Assembly (NCBI RefSeq): GCF_964204645.1
Contig: NC_134034.1
Span: 12,839,962-12,903,961 of the forward strand
Reading direction: 5' to 3'
Source: Tubulanus polymorphus
Taxonomy: Eukaryota; Nemertea; Palaeonemertea; Tubulaniformes; Tubulanidae
Length of the DNA stretch: 64,000 bases
A model generated the notes under the pieces. It was given only the letters and a program-made list of their open reading frames with translations, did no database searches and was not told the DNA's origin. Shown here in pieces: positions 47,675-57,945 of the stretch. A program made the translations under genes and the position numbers. Positions within the stretch are counted from its first letter, which is position 1. Each line of letters begins with the position of its first letter.

Positions 47675-50600
47675 CTACAAATAGACAATACATATCATAG
47701 AGCGAGACAGAGACAGAAATGTCAGACAAACACAGACATAGCTGCCAGACAGCCAGAAATGTCAGATTCGCACAGACATAGCCCACCAGACAGCCAGAAA
47801 TGTCAGATTCGCACAGACATAGCCCGCCAGACAGCCAGAAATGTCAGATTCTCACAGACATAACCCGCCAGACAGCCAGAAATGTCAGATTCGCACAGAC
47901 ATAACCCGCCAGACAGCCAGAAATGTCAGATTCGCACAGACATAGCTGCCAGACAGCCAGAAATGTCAGATTCGCACAGACATAGCCTGCCAGACAGCCA
48001 GAAATGTCAGATTCGCACAGACATAGCCCGCCAGACAGCCAGAAATGTCTGACAAACAGACGGACAGACAGTTTACTTACCGGATGAGTCCAGTTAGCTA
48101 GTGATTGTATATCTCTAATGAAGGCGTGATAATGTCCACCGTGAGTACTACCACTGTGTATTAATACTGAATATAATTCATACTCCGTTTCTTCATTACA
48201 ACTGATCTAAAATCAAAACTAACAGTCATTTCATTCTACATTTCACTTCTACGGAGGGAGCCATCTCGCCTGGTTTTCAGGAAGGAATGCGATGATGTCA
48301 TAGGGGGATTCACGGAACTCAGTGTTTGAAGACGGCTGGGAGAGTTGTGGAGAGGACACATTAAGTAATGATGGTTGATGCTCACATTTTCCTCACAATA
48401 TTTCCTCATGTCGATAGTTTGGGGATACGTAAATTTTCCTGTCTCTTTGTATCGTTCCATTTTCTCGAAATTGAAGCTGAATCTCAACAACGAGATCGTT
48501 AGAATCGACGGCAGTTTACGGATTTTTACTCCCTGCAAAAAAACAAAATAATAAAACATACAAATAATCTACAAAATTCACCATTTGTCCACGACGCTCG
48601 GTTCTTACAGATCAGGCCTTCTATAATTCTCTGGGTCCGGTTTTATAGACTGGTATTACCTGAATGGAGTTAAAGTTAATACCAGTCTATCAGTGAGGAC
48701 TGTTTCTTATCAAGAGGTTCCTTGCGTCACTCGTCACCAGCAACAACAACAAGACACCAAAAATTCAAAATCCCTGATTGAATTACTAGATATCCTCAGT
48801 GAGGGCTGTTTCTCATCAAGAGGTTCCTTGTGTCACTCGTCACCAGCAACAACAACAAGACACCAAAAATTCAAATTCCCTGATTTTCAAGAAAGAGTGA
48901 GAATTCCGTTTTTTCCTGAACTGTAAGAACCCTCAGATTATGTGGTACAAAATTTTTCACTTTGATTATTTTGATCAATTTGTGGTGTATAAAACACCAA
49001 TCATCTGAGAGGGCGCCACTTGTAGTGATTACTAGTTTTGATGTTTAGAACACATTAATCACACGAGCATTTTTTGGCCCGGGCAAAATTTGGCCCGGAA
49101 CAACTGTTCACACGCGTGCCAAATGGGCCTGGGCCAAATTTGGCCCGACTAAAAACGTCAGACCAGGCCCGAGCCAAATTTTAGCACCAGACAAATGATT
49201 GCGTTTGAATTGCAACTGGTACCGGAAATGTAATCTAATTAGGCACGGGCCAAATTTGGCCCGAGCCTGATCCGTGTCAATTTGGCTCGGGCCAAATCAT
49301 CTCCGTGTGATCGCGGCGAATATTCCATGGTGGCGACGATTTATGGTTCGTTTTCAATTTCATTTACTCTCAAACCCATTACAAGTATGAGAGGGACAAC
49401 AACACAACTTACAGATCTAATAACACAAAACACGGGTAGAAAGATAACCATTTCAAAAACACAATATATACGTTTAAATTAACAAACAGAAATAAGATGA
49501 GTTATTTATAACAGCTATAAACATACATTCAAATAAAACACTACCAAAAAAATAGAGAATACTACAAGTGGCGCCCTCTGGCAGTGTTTTCAATAAGAGT
49601 CAGGTCCCAGGTCCCGGACCCGTCTGTCGTTTGTAAAGGACCCGCCTGTTTTTTCAAACCAGCTTTCATTTCCGGGACTGTGACATATTATGGGACCCTC
49701 CTGTTTTTCAAAGGGACCTGGCTTGTTAATTTCTTATTGAAAACACTGTCTGGGAGATGATTCACTTACCCGTTCAGCGTCAACGAGTCTCTGGCAATTT
49801 TCACATCGATACTGATTATTTCCGTCCATTGTTTCCACGTCGACGTAATCATTGTTTAAACTCATCTCGAGGCTCTGCATTCCGGCAACTGTCACCGTTA
49901 AATCGAGAAAATCCTCCTGAAAAAAAACAACAAAAACAATCGTCGCGTTTTAACACAAATAAACAGCACAATTTCCTCTCTGCCTTTATCCATTCCTCCC
50001 TCTCTCCTCCCCTTTCTCCCCTCCCTCTCATTATCTCTCTATTTCTCCCTCTCTCTCCTCCCTCTAATTATCTCTCTATCTCTTCCTCTTCTCCCTCACC
50101 TCTCTTCATTTCCCACTCTCTACATCTCCCTCTCTCTCCTCCCCTCTCCCCTCTCCTTTCCCTTCCATCTCCCTCCATCCAACCCAAACCCAAGCTGAGA
50201 AAGTTATGGATTTAAACGGTCTCACCCCCTCGCCTCTCTTCTTACCTCTCTCTCACTGATTCTATGACACTGTTTACAGATGATCTGGTTCACCACCGTT
50301 CCGTGGTAAAGTCGTTTTATGAAATCATGTCCGGACGTGCCGTACAAGGATTCCTCGATCGCCGAGAATAGAATGCGGTTTAATTCCTGAACGTCGTGTT
50401 GATGCAGCTCCTGTTTATATATAACGCGAAAATGAATAGAAACATTAGAACGATGACGAGGGAAAATAGATCGGAAGCAATGTCCGCCAGGGGCCAGTTG
50501 CACAGTCATCAGATCTAAGTAAAAAAGTGTTCTTAAATGTTAAGACTGGTCTTAAGTTGTTAGATTGGCTATCGAACTGAGTTGGTCTTAGAATGGTCTT

Positions 50601-51550
50601 AAGTCTAAGCCGTGATTGTGCGACCGGCCCTGCAGATGATTTAAAACGGAAGAGATGCCGGGATGAAAGATTGCCAATGTGATACCAAGGAGTCGTAGGG
50701 ACCCTATGAAAACAAACTTATTACTTTTATTCTGGATACCATTCGAAATATTTTGATCTTAGAATAGGGATTGACCCTGCTATTTATTTGATCGGTAGAT
50801 TTTGTTTAAATTTTTAGATTCGGTGTCCCTTACGAACCCACCACGCCTGCCGGGTGCAAAACTGGCCGGGTTTGAATGTGAAATCGGAAATTGAATATAT
50901 TTGTGTGATCGGCGGTCGAATTTACAGAATTGATCGGCGGTCGAATTTACAGAATTTAACCAACGTCTGCTAAAAAATATCGACCAAATCCAAATTTTCG
51001 AAAATTTTAATTTCAAGTGATTTTTACCTCGCTGTTCGTCCAACCGAAACTATCCGTTAATTCGGTCGTCGACGTGAACTGTTGATCGAGCAGCAACAGA
51101 CGCGAGAATAACTTCTGAATTTGAATCGGAATAATTCGAACTTTCTTCGACGAACGGTCATCGTTGTTTTCGCGCCGTTGATCTTCAATACGTCCGAGCT
51201 CGTCCGGACCCAGATTAAACAACGCCGCTTCAAATAAAGATAGATATTATACATAAAATACGTGAATTAATTTCTGATGATATAATTTCGGGACCCGCAA
51301 ACAAATAATAACAATAATCACCTCTAAATTCTGGGGTCATAAACAGGGTCTGTAATAAACTGTTCAGATAACAGGTGGCGCCTTGATTCGATATACCGCA
51401 TAATCGGTGTTCCGGTCTCGGCGGGGGCGGAGCTTCAACTCCTAGTTTCGTCGTAGATATCGCTGTTGGTTTATGATTAACAGATGTCGCCGAGGCGGCG
51501 GAGGAGGCTGCGGTCTGTGCCGTATCCTCAACAAATAAATCCCCAAACAT
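40528..51550 (-). CDS. USP40: Ubiquitin carboxyl-terminal hydrolase 40, complete (24 exons)
   Basis: Cysteine protease of the USP family that removes ubiquitin from proteins. The 24 exons sum to 3,891 bp (1,296 codons plus stop), close to vertebrate USP40. The ATG at 51550 starts MFGDLF, the same opening as the vertebrate protein. The Cys box is [15 protein letters not shown] and the His box [11 protein letters not shown]. The C-terminus includes [14 protein letters not shown] followed by an acidic [15 protein letters not shown] stretch, again as in USP40. The stop TAA is at 40528-40530. All intron phases close. It is divergent from POLR1B, 885 bp away, so the two may share a promoter. Exons are given in the two block entries. 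Confidence 0.95.
42600..42726 (-). repeat. In-frame 45-bp coding repeat in USP40
   Basis: The 15-residue unit [15 protein letters not shown] occurs twice, followed by a third diverged unit ([13 protein letters not shown]). The 45-bp period keeps the frame. It sits in the 42412-42833 exon between a [11 protein letters not shown] stretch and [15 protein letters not shown]. Near-identical units imply recent duplication. Confidence 0.9.
43447..43820. repeat. ATGTTACATGTTTGT repeat, USP40 intron 15
   Basis: Imperfect units of ACATGTTACATGTTTGTCAT with palindromic ACATGT cores, ending about 10 bp from the donor at 43830. Confidence 0.88.
44437..44510. repeat. (AT)n microsatellite, USP40 intron 13
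   Basis: About 33 AT dinucleotides in an AT-rich flank. Confidence 0.95.
45290..45495. repeat. ~22-bp minisatellite, USP40 intron 11
   Basis: Units of AACTAGGTCAGGGATTCTGT, ending about 11 bp from the donor at 45506. Confidence 0.88.
46556..46848. repeat. 43-bp minisatellite, USP40 intron 8
   Basis: About seven copies with GTGTCTCGAACAGGGCCTCG and GTTGATTCAACATTTTG, ending about 12 bp from the donor at 46860. Confidence 0.92.
47695..48055. repeat. 41-bp minisatellite, USP40 intron 6
   Basis: About nine copies with CAGACAGCCAGAAATGTCAG and ATTCGCACAGACATAGCC, about 25 bp from the donor at 48080. Confidence 0.92.
48081..51550 (-). CDS. USP40: USP40 exons 1-6: USP catalytic domain
   Basis: Exons at 51322-51550, 51028-51227, 50246-50410, 49770-49916, 48386-48532 and 48081-48206. 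Exon 1 has an Ala/Ser/Pro linker, then the Cys box with the catalytic Cys of GATCYLNS. Exon 2 has [20 protein letters not shown] and DSFGWT. Exon 3 has [21 protein letters not shown] and a CKQC pair. Exon 4 has a second pair, CENC, so the zinc-ribbon cysteines of the USP fingers appear intact. Exon 5 has [19 protein letters not shown]. Exon 6 ends the domain with the catalytic His in [10 protein letters not shown] and NW. Everything needed for activity is visible. Confidence 0.95.
48692..48905. repeat. Two-copy ~107-bp tandem duplication
   Basis: CAGTGAGGACTGTTTC...CCAGCAACAACAACAAGACA occurs twice, mid-intron between USP40 exons 4 and 5. Confidence 0.85.
49975..50218. repeat. CT-rich tract, USP40 intron 3
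   Basis: CTCCCTCTCTCCTCCC-type low-complexity sequence about 27 bp from the donor at 50245. A similar tract lies at 6113-6238, 4 bp from the DNHD1 exon 40 donor. Confidence 0.85.
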
Positions 51551-52435
51551 TTTTTTAGGACGCAGGATTTCACAATTCAGTGTAACCAGCTTAAGAAATC
51601 TAGTTCAGAAACCTGCCGCTGAGGGCGCTGGTATCAGGCAGTGCGTCTTATCGTGTTTCACTCAAAATACCGAAATCTTAGCGTCAAAAACCAGGTGGCC
51701 TCTCAGGGCAGGTTCTGGAAAATCTGCAGAATGACTCATATGTGATTTTATCCTATTTATTTTTATTCATGGGCGCGGCCATATTGGATCCACAATTCAA
51801 TTCAATTCAATTCTTTATTGCCACTTAGAACGGATTTACAACACAAAGCACGCACTATTCCCCGGGAAGCCCAAACTATCACGTAACGGATAAATCGTAA
51901 GCTTACTCGGAGAAGATAATCGAACGCGCTTACAAAAAGAATTAAAGAAATAGAGAATCTGATCCACATCACGAACTATTAACTGAAACGACCAGTCATC
52001 ATCATGGATGTTTTTTGTTTAATAAGTAACTAAACACCTAACAGGTATGGAATCACAAGTAAAGTGATTTATCTAAGGAATTTAGTTATGATAAAGTTTG
52101 TTAACTTTGTGAAATGTGTAATTTGGTAGTTTGAACATTTTCGACGGTTCAGTAAATAGTTTCAGTTCCTAACTTCATTTATATCTTGCAAACAAATTGA
52201 TGAAACGATTATCATAGTTTATCACCCTAATTCCATCTTTGACGATCAAACCTATCTTTAAATAGATTGTATAGCATTTTGAATAATTTTTAAATTATTT
52301 TACTATCAAAATTGACTCCTAGATTCAACAATAATCCAATTGATGCGTCTTATCGGTTCAGCCAGATGGGTAGACATTTCAATTCAATACAAATTAATCG
52401 AATAAAGCGGCGAAAAACACGTGTGTGATTTCAGG
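51551..52435. promoter_or_regulatory. Divergent USP40 / POLR1B promoter region
   Basis: 885 bp separate the two start codons, which point away from each other. A CAG lies directly before the POLR1B ATG (TTTCAG then GATG), so its 5' UTR may contain an intron and the true start site may lie further left. CGGCCATATTGG near 51778 resembles a YY1-type ATGGC site on the minus strand; this is only suggestive. The rest is AT-rich and without further signals I recognise. Confidence 0.4.
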
Positions 52436-55400
52436 ATGACAGCTGAAAACGAGGGGTTACGCCTTTTAACGGACCCTAATTACGGCAAACCTAGAAAAAA
52501 ACAACTACAAGTACGCATTTATAATTATTGTTAATTGCGGGCACTTGTCACTCGTTGTGTATTGCGCAATCAGTTCTGACTGGCAATGTTCTGTCCGGTG
52601 TGTTTACATACGATCGAATCAATTCAATTCAAAAAACACCCAGCACACCTCGGCACCAAATTATCAGTGATTATTAAAACAGGAAATATGAGTGGGGGTC
52701 TGTTTTGGAAAACTCCTGGTCTAAATAATCATCGCCCGACAGGGATTCGAACCGATGGCATGGCTACACTCAGCCACGGCATAAAACCCTGCCACATAAG
52801 ACGGCCCCAAAAACTTGCGGCACCAATCAGATTGCTCGTTGTGTAATCGCTCGGGCAAATTTAACGGATAAACTATGGAAAAACCTGGGCTAGAATAACT
52901 AGTATTTCTGATTGGCTGATAGTGACATCATCTAAGCTGTGCACCAGGGGCCAGTTGCACAGTTGTGACTTAAGTTCAAAAGTGGTCTTAAATCTTAAGA
53001 CTGGTCTTAAGTTGTTAGATTGGCTATAGAACTAAGTTGGTCTTAGACTGGTCTTAAGCCTAAGCCATGACTATGCAACCGGCCCCAGGGTTTCGGTATA
53101 GTGGCGACTCTTAGGATGTCATCAGGTTCGAATCCCTACTGCCAGTCGGAGGTATCTAGCTCTGCCCTCCCCTCGTCTCCCGTTCTGTTGCGTTCAGTAG
53201 CAATCTCCTCTCATTTCAGTCGTTACAGAATCTGGTGAAACCTCACATCGATTCGTTTAACTATTTCGTAAACGAAGGCTTGAAAACGTGTTGTAAGGTA
53301 ATCATTGAAAATTCGGATCGCGCACCTAAAAAAAAAACAATTAAAATTCGGTCGATTGAAGAGTTTAATTTTCTGTTTTTCATTTATTTAGTTTTTGAAT
53401 CCGGTTGAATTCGTTTTGCCTCGAAACGATCAAAATAAAGAACTCGAACAGAAAATCTGTTTGGATATATTGGTAAGTTTTCAATTCCTCCTGGGGTGAA
53501 CTCAGTTCTGTGAACTCCGTGAACTTTTCCTAACCGCAGGTGAACTCAGTTCTGCGAACTCCGTGAACTCTTCCTAACTGTAGGTGAACTCAGTTCTGCG
53601 AACTCTGGGAACTCTTCCTAACCGTAGGTGAACTCAGTTCTGCGAACTCCGTGAACTCCTCCTAACCGCAGGTGAACTCAGTTCTGTGAACTCCGTGAAC
53701 TCTTCCTAACCGCAGGTGAACTCAGTTCTGTGAACTCTGTGAACTCTTCCTAACCGTAGGTGAACTCAGTTCTGTGAACTCTGTGAACTCTTCCTAACCG
53801 TAGGTGAACTCAGTTCTGCGAACTCCGTGAACTCTTCCTAACCGCAGGTGAACTCAGTTCTGTGAACTCTGTGAACTCTTCCTAACCGTAGGTGAACTCA
53901 GTTCTGCGAACTCCGTGAACTCCTCCTAACCGCAGGTGAACTCAGTTCTGTGAACTCTGTGAACTCTTCCTAACCGTAGGTGAACTCAGTTCTGTGAACT
54001 CTTCCTAACTGTTGGTGAACTCAGTTCTGTGAACTCCGTGAACTCTTCCTAACCGCAGGTGAACTCAGTTCTGTGAACTCTTCCTAACTGTTGGTGAACT
54101 CAGTTCTGTGAACTCTGTGAACTCTTCCTAACCGTAGGTGAACTCAGTTCTGTGAACTCTTCCTAACTGTTGGTGAACTCAGTTCTGTGAACTCCGTGAA
54201 CTCTTCCTAACCGCAGGCGAACTCAGTTCTGCGAACTCCATCTCTGAACTTCTTCGGTGAACTCCTTGCTGAACTCAGTGAACTCCTCTTTGAACTGTCT
54301 TAATCCTTTCAGATTGTTTTCAATTTTGTGGCTTTTTTTTTACAGGACGCGCAAATTAGTCGACCTACTGTTGCAAGGGGCAACTTGACAGCTAAATCCC
54401 TGCATGTTTACCCAGCTGAGGTAAGTAGCTCCACCAGCTTAAACAGAAGCAGATGTGATTCACGGTCGTACCTAGCATTTGAATTTTTGCGGCTGTCAAT
54501 CAGCAGTCTGTCCCCACCCCCTTCGACGTCATCCTTTTGAATGGCGAAGTCTGGGTTCGCAAATGGTGCATGCTTGTCATTGTGACACCTAAATTCATTT
54601 TCAAATAAAAATATCTAGGGTTACTGCCTCGGGGAGTGGCTACACCTGGACAAATGGAGTTCGAAAAAAATGGTAATGATAATGATAAAGATATGATCGC
54701 TGCGTTTAGGGAGGGGGGCAGAGAAACCTGAAAAAGGGCAGTTCTATTGGATATAACAATCATATTTGCAAAATGGGCCCCTTTTCCAAAATTTCTGCCA
54801 AACGTGCCGATTGTGAAATGTACTATTTATTGACCACAGTTCGTGTTATTTGTTGTTTTTAGTGTAGAGGGCGCGGCACGTCGTATCGAGGCAAACTATC
54901 GGTTACGCTACAATGGAAAATAGATGGCGTTGTAAGCGGTAGAATAGAAACGCATGTCGGAGAGGTGCCAATCATGGTGAAGGTAATTCTCGAGTATGCC
55001 AACACCTTCGGTTCGATCATCGAATTACGATTCTAACTTACCTGCATTTGTATCGAGATCGACTTCTTGTTGATTTTATCTTATCAGCGCTGTTGCAGCA
55101 AAATAAATGTTCCACGTCAACTTTGACAATTGAATTACTTTCAACGTATCAGTAATTACAGGCACACCCCGGGCTGGACGAGTGGGGTGTAAATTTCTAT
55201 AGGACTCTATGATATTACTGGATTACAAAATCGTCTCCACAGAGCAGCTGGGGGGAGGGGTGTATGATTGAGGGTCATGTTACAGGGGAAAAAAGTTGTC
55301 ACCGTGTAACTGCCGGGGTTATATGACAATCAGTGCCCCCTATCGGTGAATGTTATAACTGTTTATTCGTTACAGTCTGACGTGTGTAATTTGAACGGAT

Positions 55401-57945
55401 TAAATCCGACTCAGTTGATCCGACACGGAGAGGAGGCCGAGGAAATGGGAGGATATTTCATCGTAAACGGACTGGAAAAAATCATCCGAATGTTAGTGAT
55501 GCCTCGTAGTAACTACGTAAGTAACTACACGAGTAGATCTTGGGCAGAGATAGTAACTATGTAAGTAGATCTTGGGCAGAGATAGTAACTACGTAAGTAG
55601 ATCTTGGGCAGAGATAGTAACTACGTAAGTAGATCTTGGGCAGAGATAGTAACTACGTAAGTAGATCTTGGGCAGAGATAGTAACTACGTAAGTAGATCT
55701 TGGGCAGAGATAGTAACTATGTAAGTAGATCTTGGGCAGAGATAGTAACTATGTAAGTAGATCTTGGGCAGAGATAGTAACTACGTAAGTAGATCTTGGG
55801 CAGAGATAGTAACTACGTAAGTAGATCTTGGGCAGAGATAGTAACTATGTAAGTAGATCTTGGGCAGAGATAGTAACTATGTAAGTAGATGTTGGGCAGA
55901 GATAGTAACTACGTAAGTACATCCCCTCATCAGGTGAAATACACGTGAATCAAATGATTTAACTACAGAGGCCGGTTTAATAGGCTGACTGGTATTAACT
56001 TTAACCTGGGGGCTAACTTAATTCATTTTCAATTGAGTTAACCCCCGGGTTGAGAGATGATACCAGTCTAAAGAACCGGGCCCAACAACATAAGTTGTAG
56101 AATTACAAGTGCGTAATTCTAAGCTAATTATTAACCAGAGCCCGGTTTCATAGACTGAGCATCTAAGTTATGCCTAGGGATAAATCCTCAATTTGGGTGA
56201 CAACCGCCATAGCAACAATGAGAAACCATTGTTATATCTGACAAACTTCTTCCACATCTTTGAAACCCGGCCTATGGGTTTAAGTACAAGCTAGTAATAT
56301 CAATACATTTAAGATTTAAGTACTAAGACGAACTAAATAAGTCTCGTCGAACCCTGTAAATGGTTCAGCTAGCCCGGCGCCCTCCGTTCCTCAGCCACTG
56401 TATGATGGATGGTTTTTGATTTTGATTGTAGCCGGCTGCTGTATGTAGGAACAGTTGGACCGGACGAGGCCCTCAGTATACGAAATTCGGCGTCACTATG
56501 AGATGTGTCAGAAAAGATCTGTATTCATCCGTAAGTTGTAATCGAGTTTACTTTCAATATCACGCAGCTATCAACCTGTTGTCTGTACTTATCCCCCCTT
56601 AGACATCCGGACCTAGATAATCACCATTTTCCTCAATTATATTCATCCAGACATCACCATCCCCTATACGGCAGTAACTGCAGACATTTTTCTTTGAAAA
56701 TGAATTAAGGTTTCATCTCTGAGGGTGTCGCGATGTCTGAACCATCGATTTCAGACAGACGTTCGCAATTTGTGAAAGATGTGTTTGTCCACACTTTGTC
56801 GTTCAAAAGGTGGTCGCCGGAGGGTGTTTTTATGGTGCAGACCGCGGATTGACAGCTGAATCAGTTGGCTTCATTCAACCGTATTCCGTGGATCGGTCCT
56901 AGTTTAACTGTTAATTTGTGAGGTTTATTTTCAGGATTTAGTTCTACACTATCTGATGAATGGAACGGCCGTGTTGTGTTTCGCACAAAGTAAAGAACAA
57001 TTCTACATCCCGATTATATACGTTCTAAAGGTAAACGCTAATAGTCGGACTGTCGTCTTTAAAATCCTTAAAAAACTCGCCGGTGAATTATTGAAACGAC
57101 AATATTATTTCTCACTAGGCTCTGATAGACGTCCCCGATCAATTCATTTATTCAGAATTAATCAAAGGAAAAGAGGACGACGCGTTTTACAAAGGGTAAA
57201 TTTTCCCGCTAGATGGCGTTGTATATCGGTTAGTTCGCTGTTTACTTAATAGATGGCATTGTTTTTTTTTCATAGATGTATAGCGAACATGTTGAGACAG
57301 GCGCAAAGTGAAGGCGTTACCAAGCAACATCTCTTACAGAAATTCATCGGGGAGCGATTCCGAGTGAGACTACGACAACCGGAGTGGCATTCAGACGTAC
57401 AAATCTGTCAGTTCCTACTCAGGTTAGTTTCGACAGACCGCTCCCCCCTCAGCCCGCTCCCTTCCACCCGCTCCCTTCCACATCTCTTCATCCAGCCGTC
57501 TGATTCGTATTGTGTGTATTTCAGAGAATGTATCGCGATTCATCTGGATTCAAACGTCGACAAGTTCAACATTTTAGTGTAAGTTTTTATTAATTAACTT
57601 ATTAACTAATTGATTTTACGATTAATAGCTATGGTAGTCAGTACAACATTAATTGATCTGTCAATTAACTAATTGATTTGATAATTAATAGCTACAGTAG
57701 TCAGTGTGACATTAATTGATTTATTAATTAACTAATTGATTTGATAGTTAACAATTGTAGATTCAGTGAGACATTAATTGATTTATTAATTAACTAATTT
57801 ATTTGATAATTGTCTTTATTTTTCTAGGTATATGACTCGTAAGCTATTCTCTTTAGCGAAAGGAGAATGCGCCCCTGAAAACCCCGACAACCCGATGAAT
57901 CATGAAGTATTGTTAGGCGGCCATCTTTATCAGAAATTCATCCAG
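52436..57945 (+). CDS. POLR1B: POLR1B exons 1-12: protrusion and lobe
   Basis: Exons at 52436-52510, 53220-53297, 53392-53472, 54346-54420, 54863-54982, 55376-55516, 56432-56530, 56935-57030, 57119-57195, 57276-57422, 57525-57578 and 57828-57945. They encode [35 protein letters not shown] then [49 protein letters not shown] and [13 protein letters not shown]. Donors are mostly GTAAGT-like; acceptors have clear pyrimidine tracts. Intron 6 begins with an array of copied donors; intron 3 holds a 44-bp array. Confidence 0.94.
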
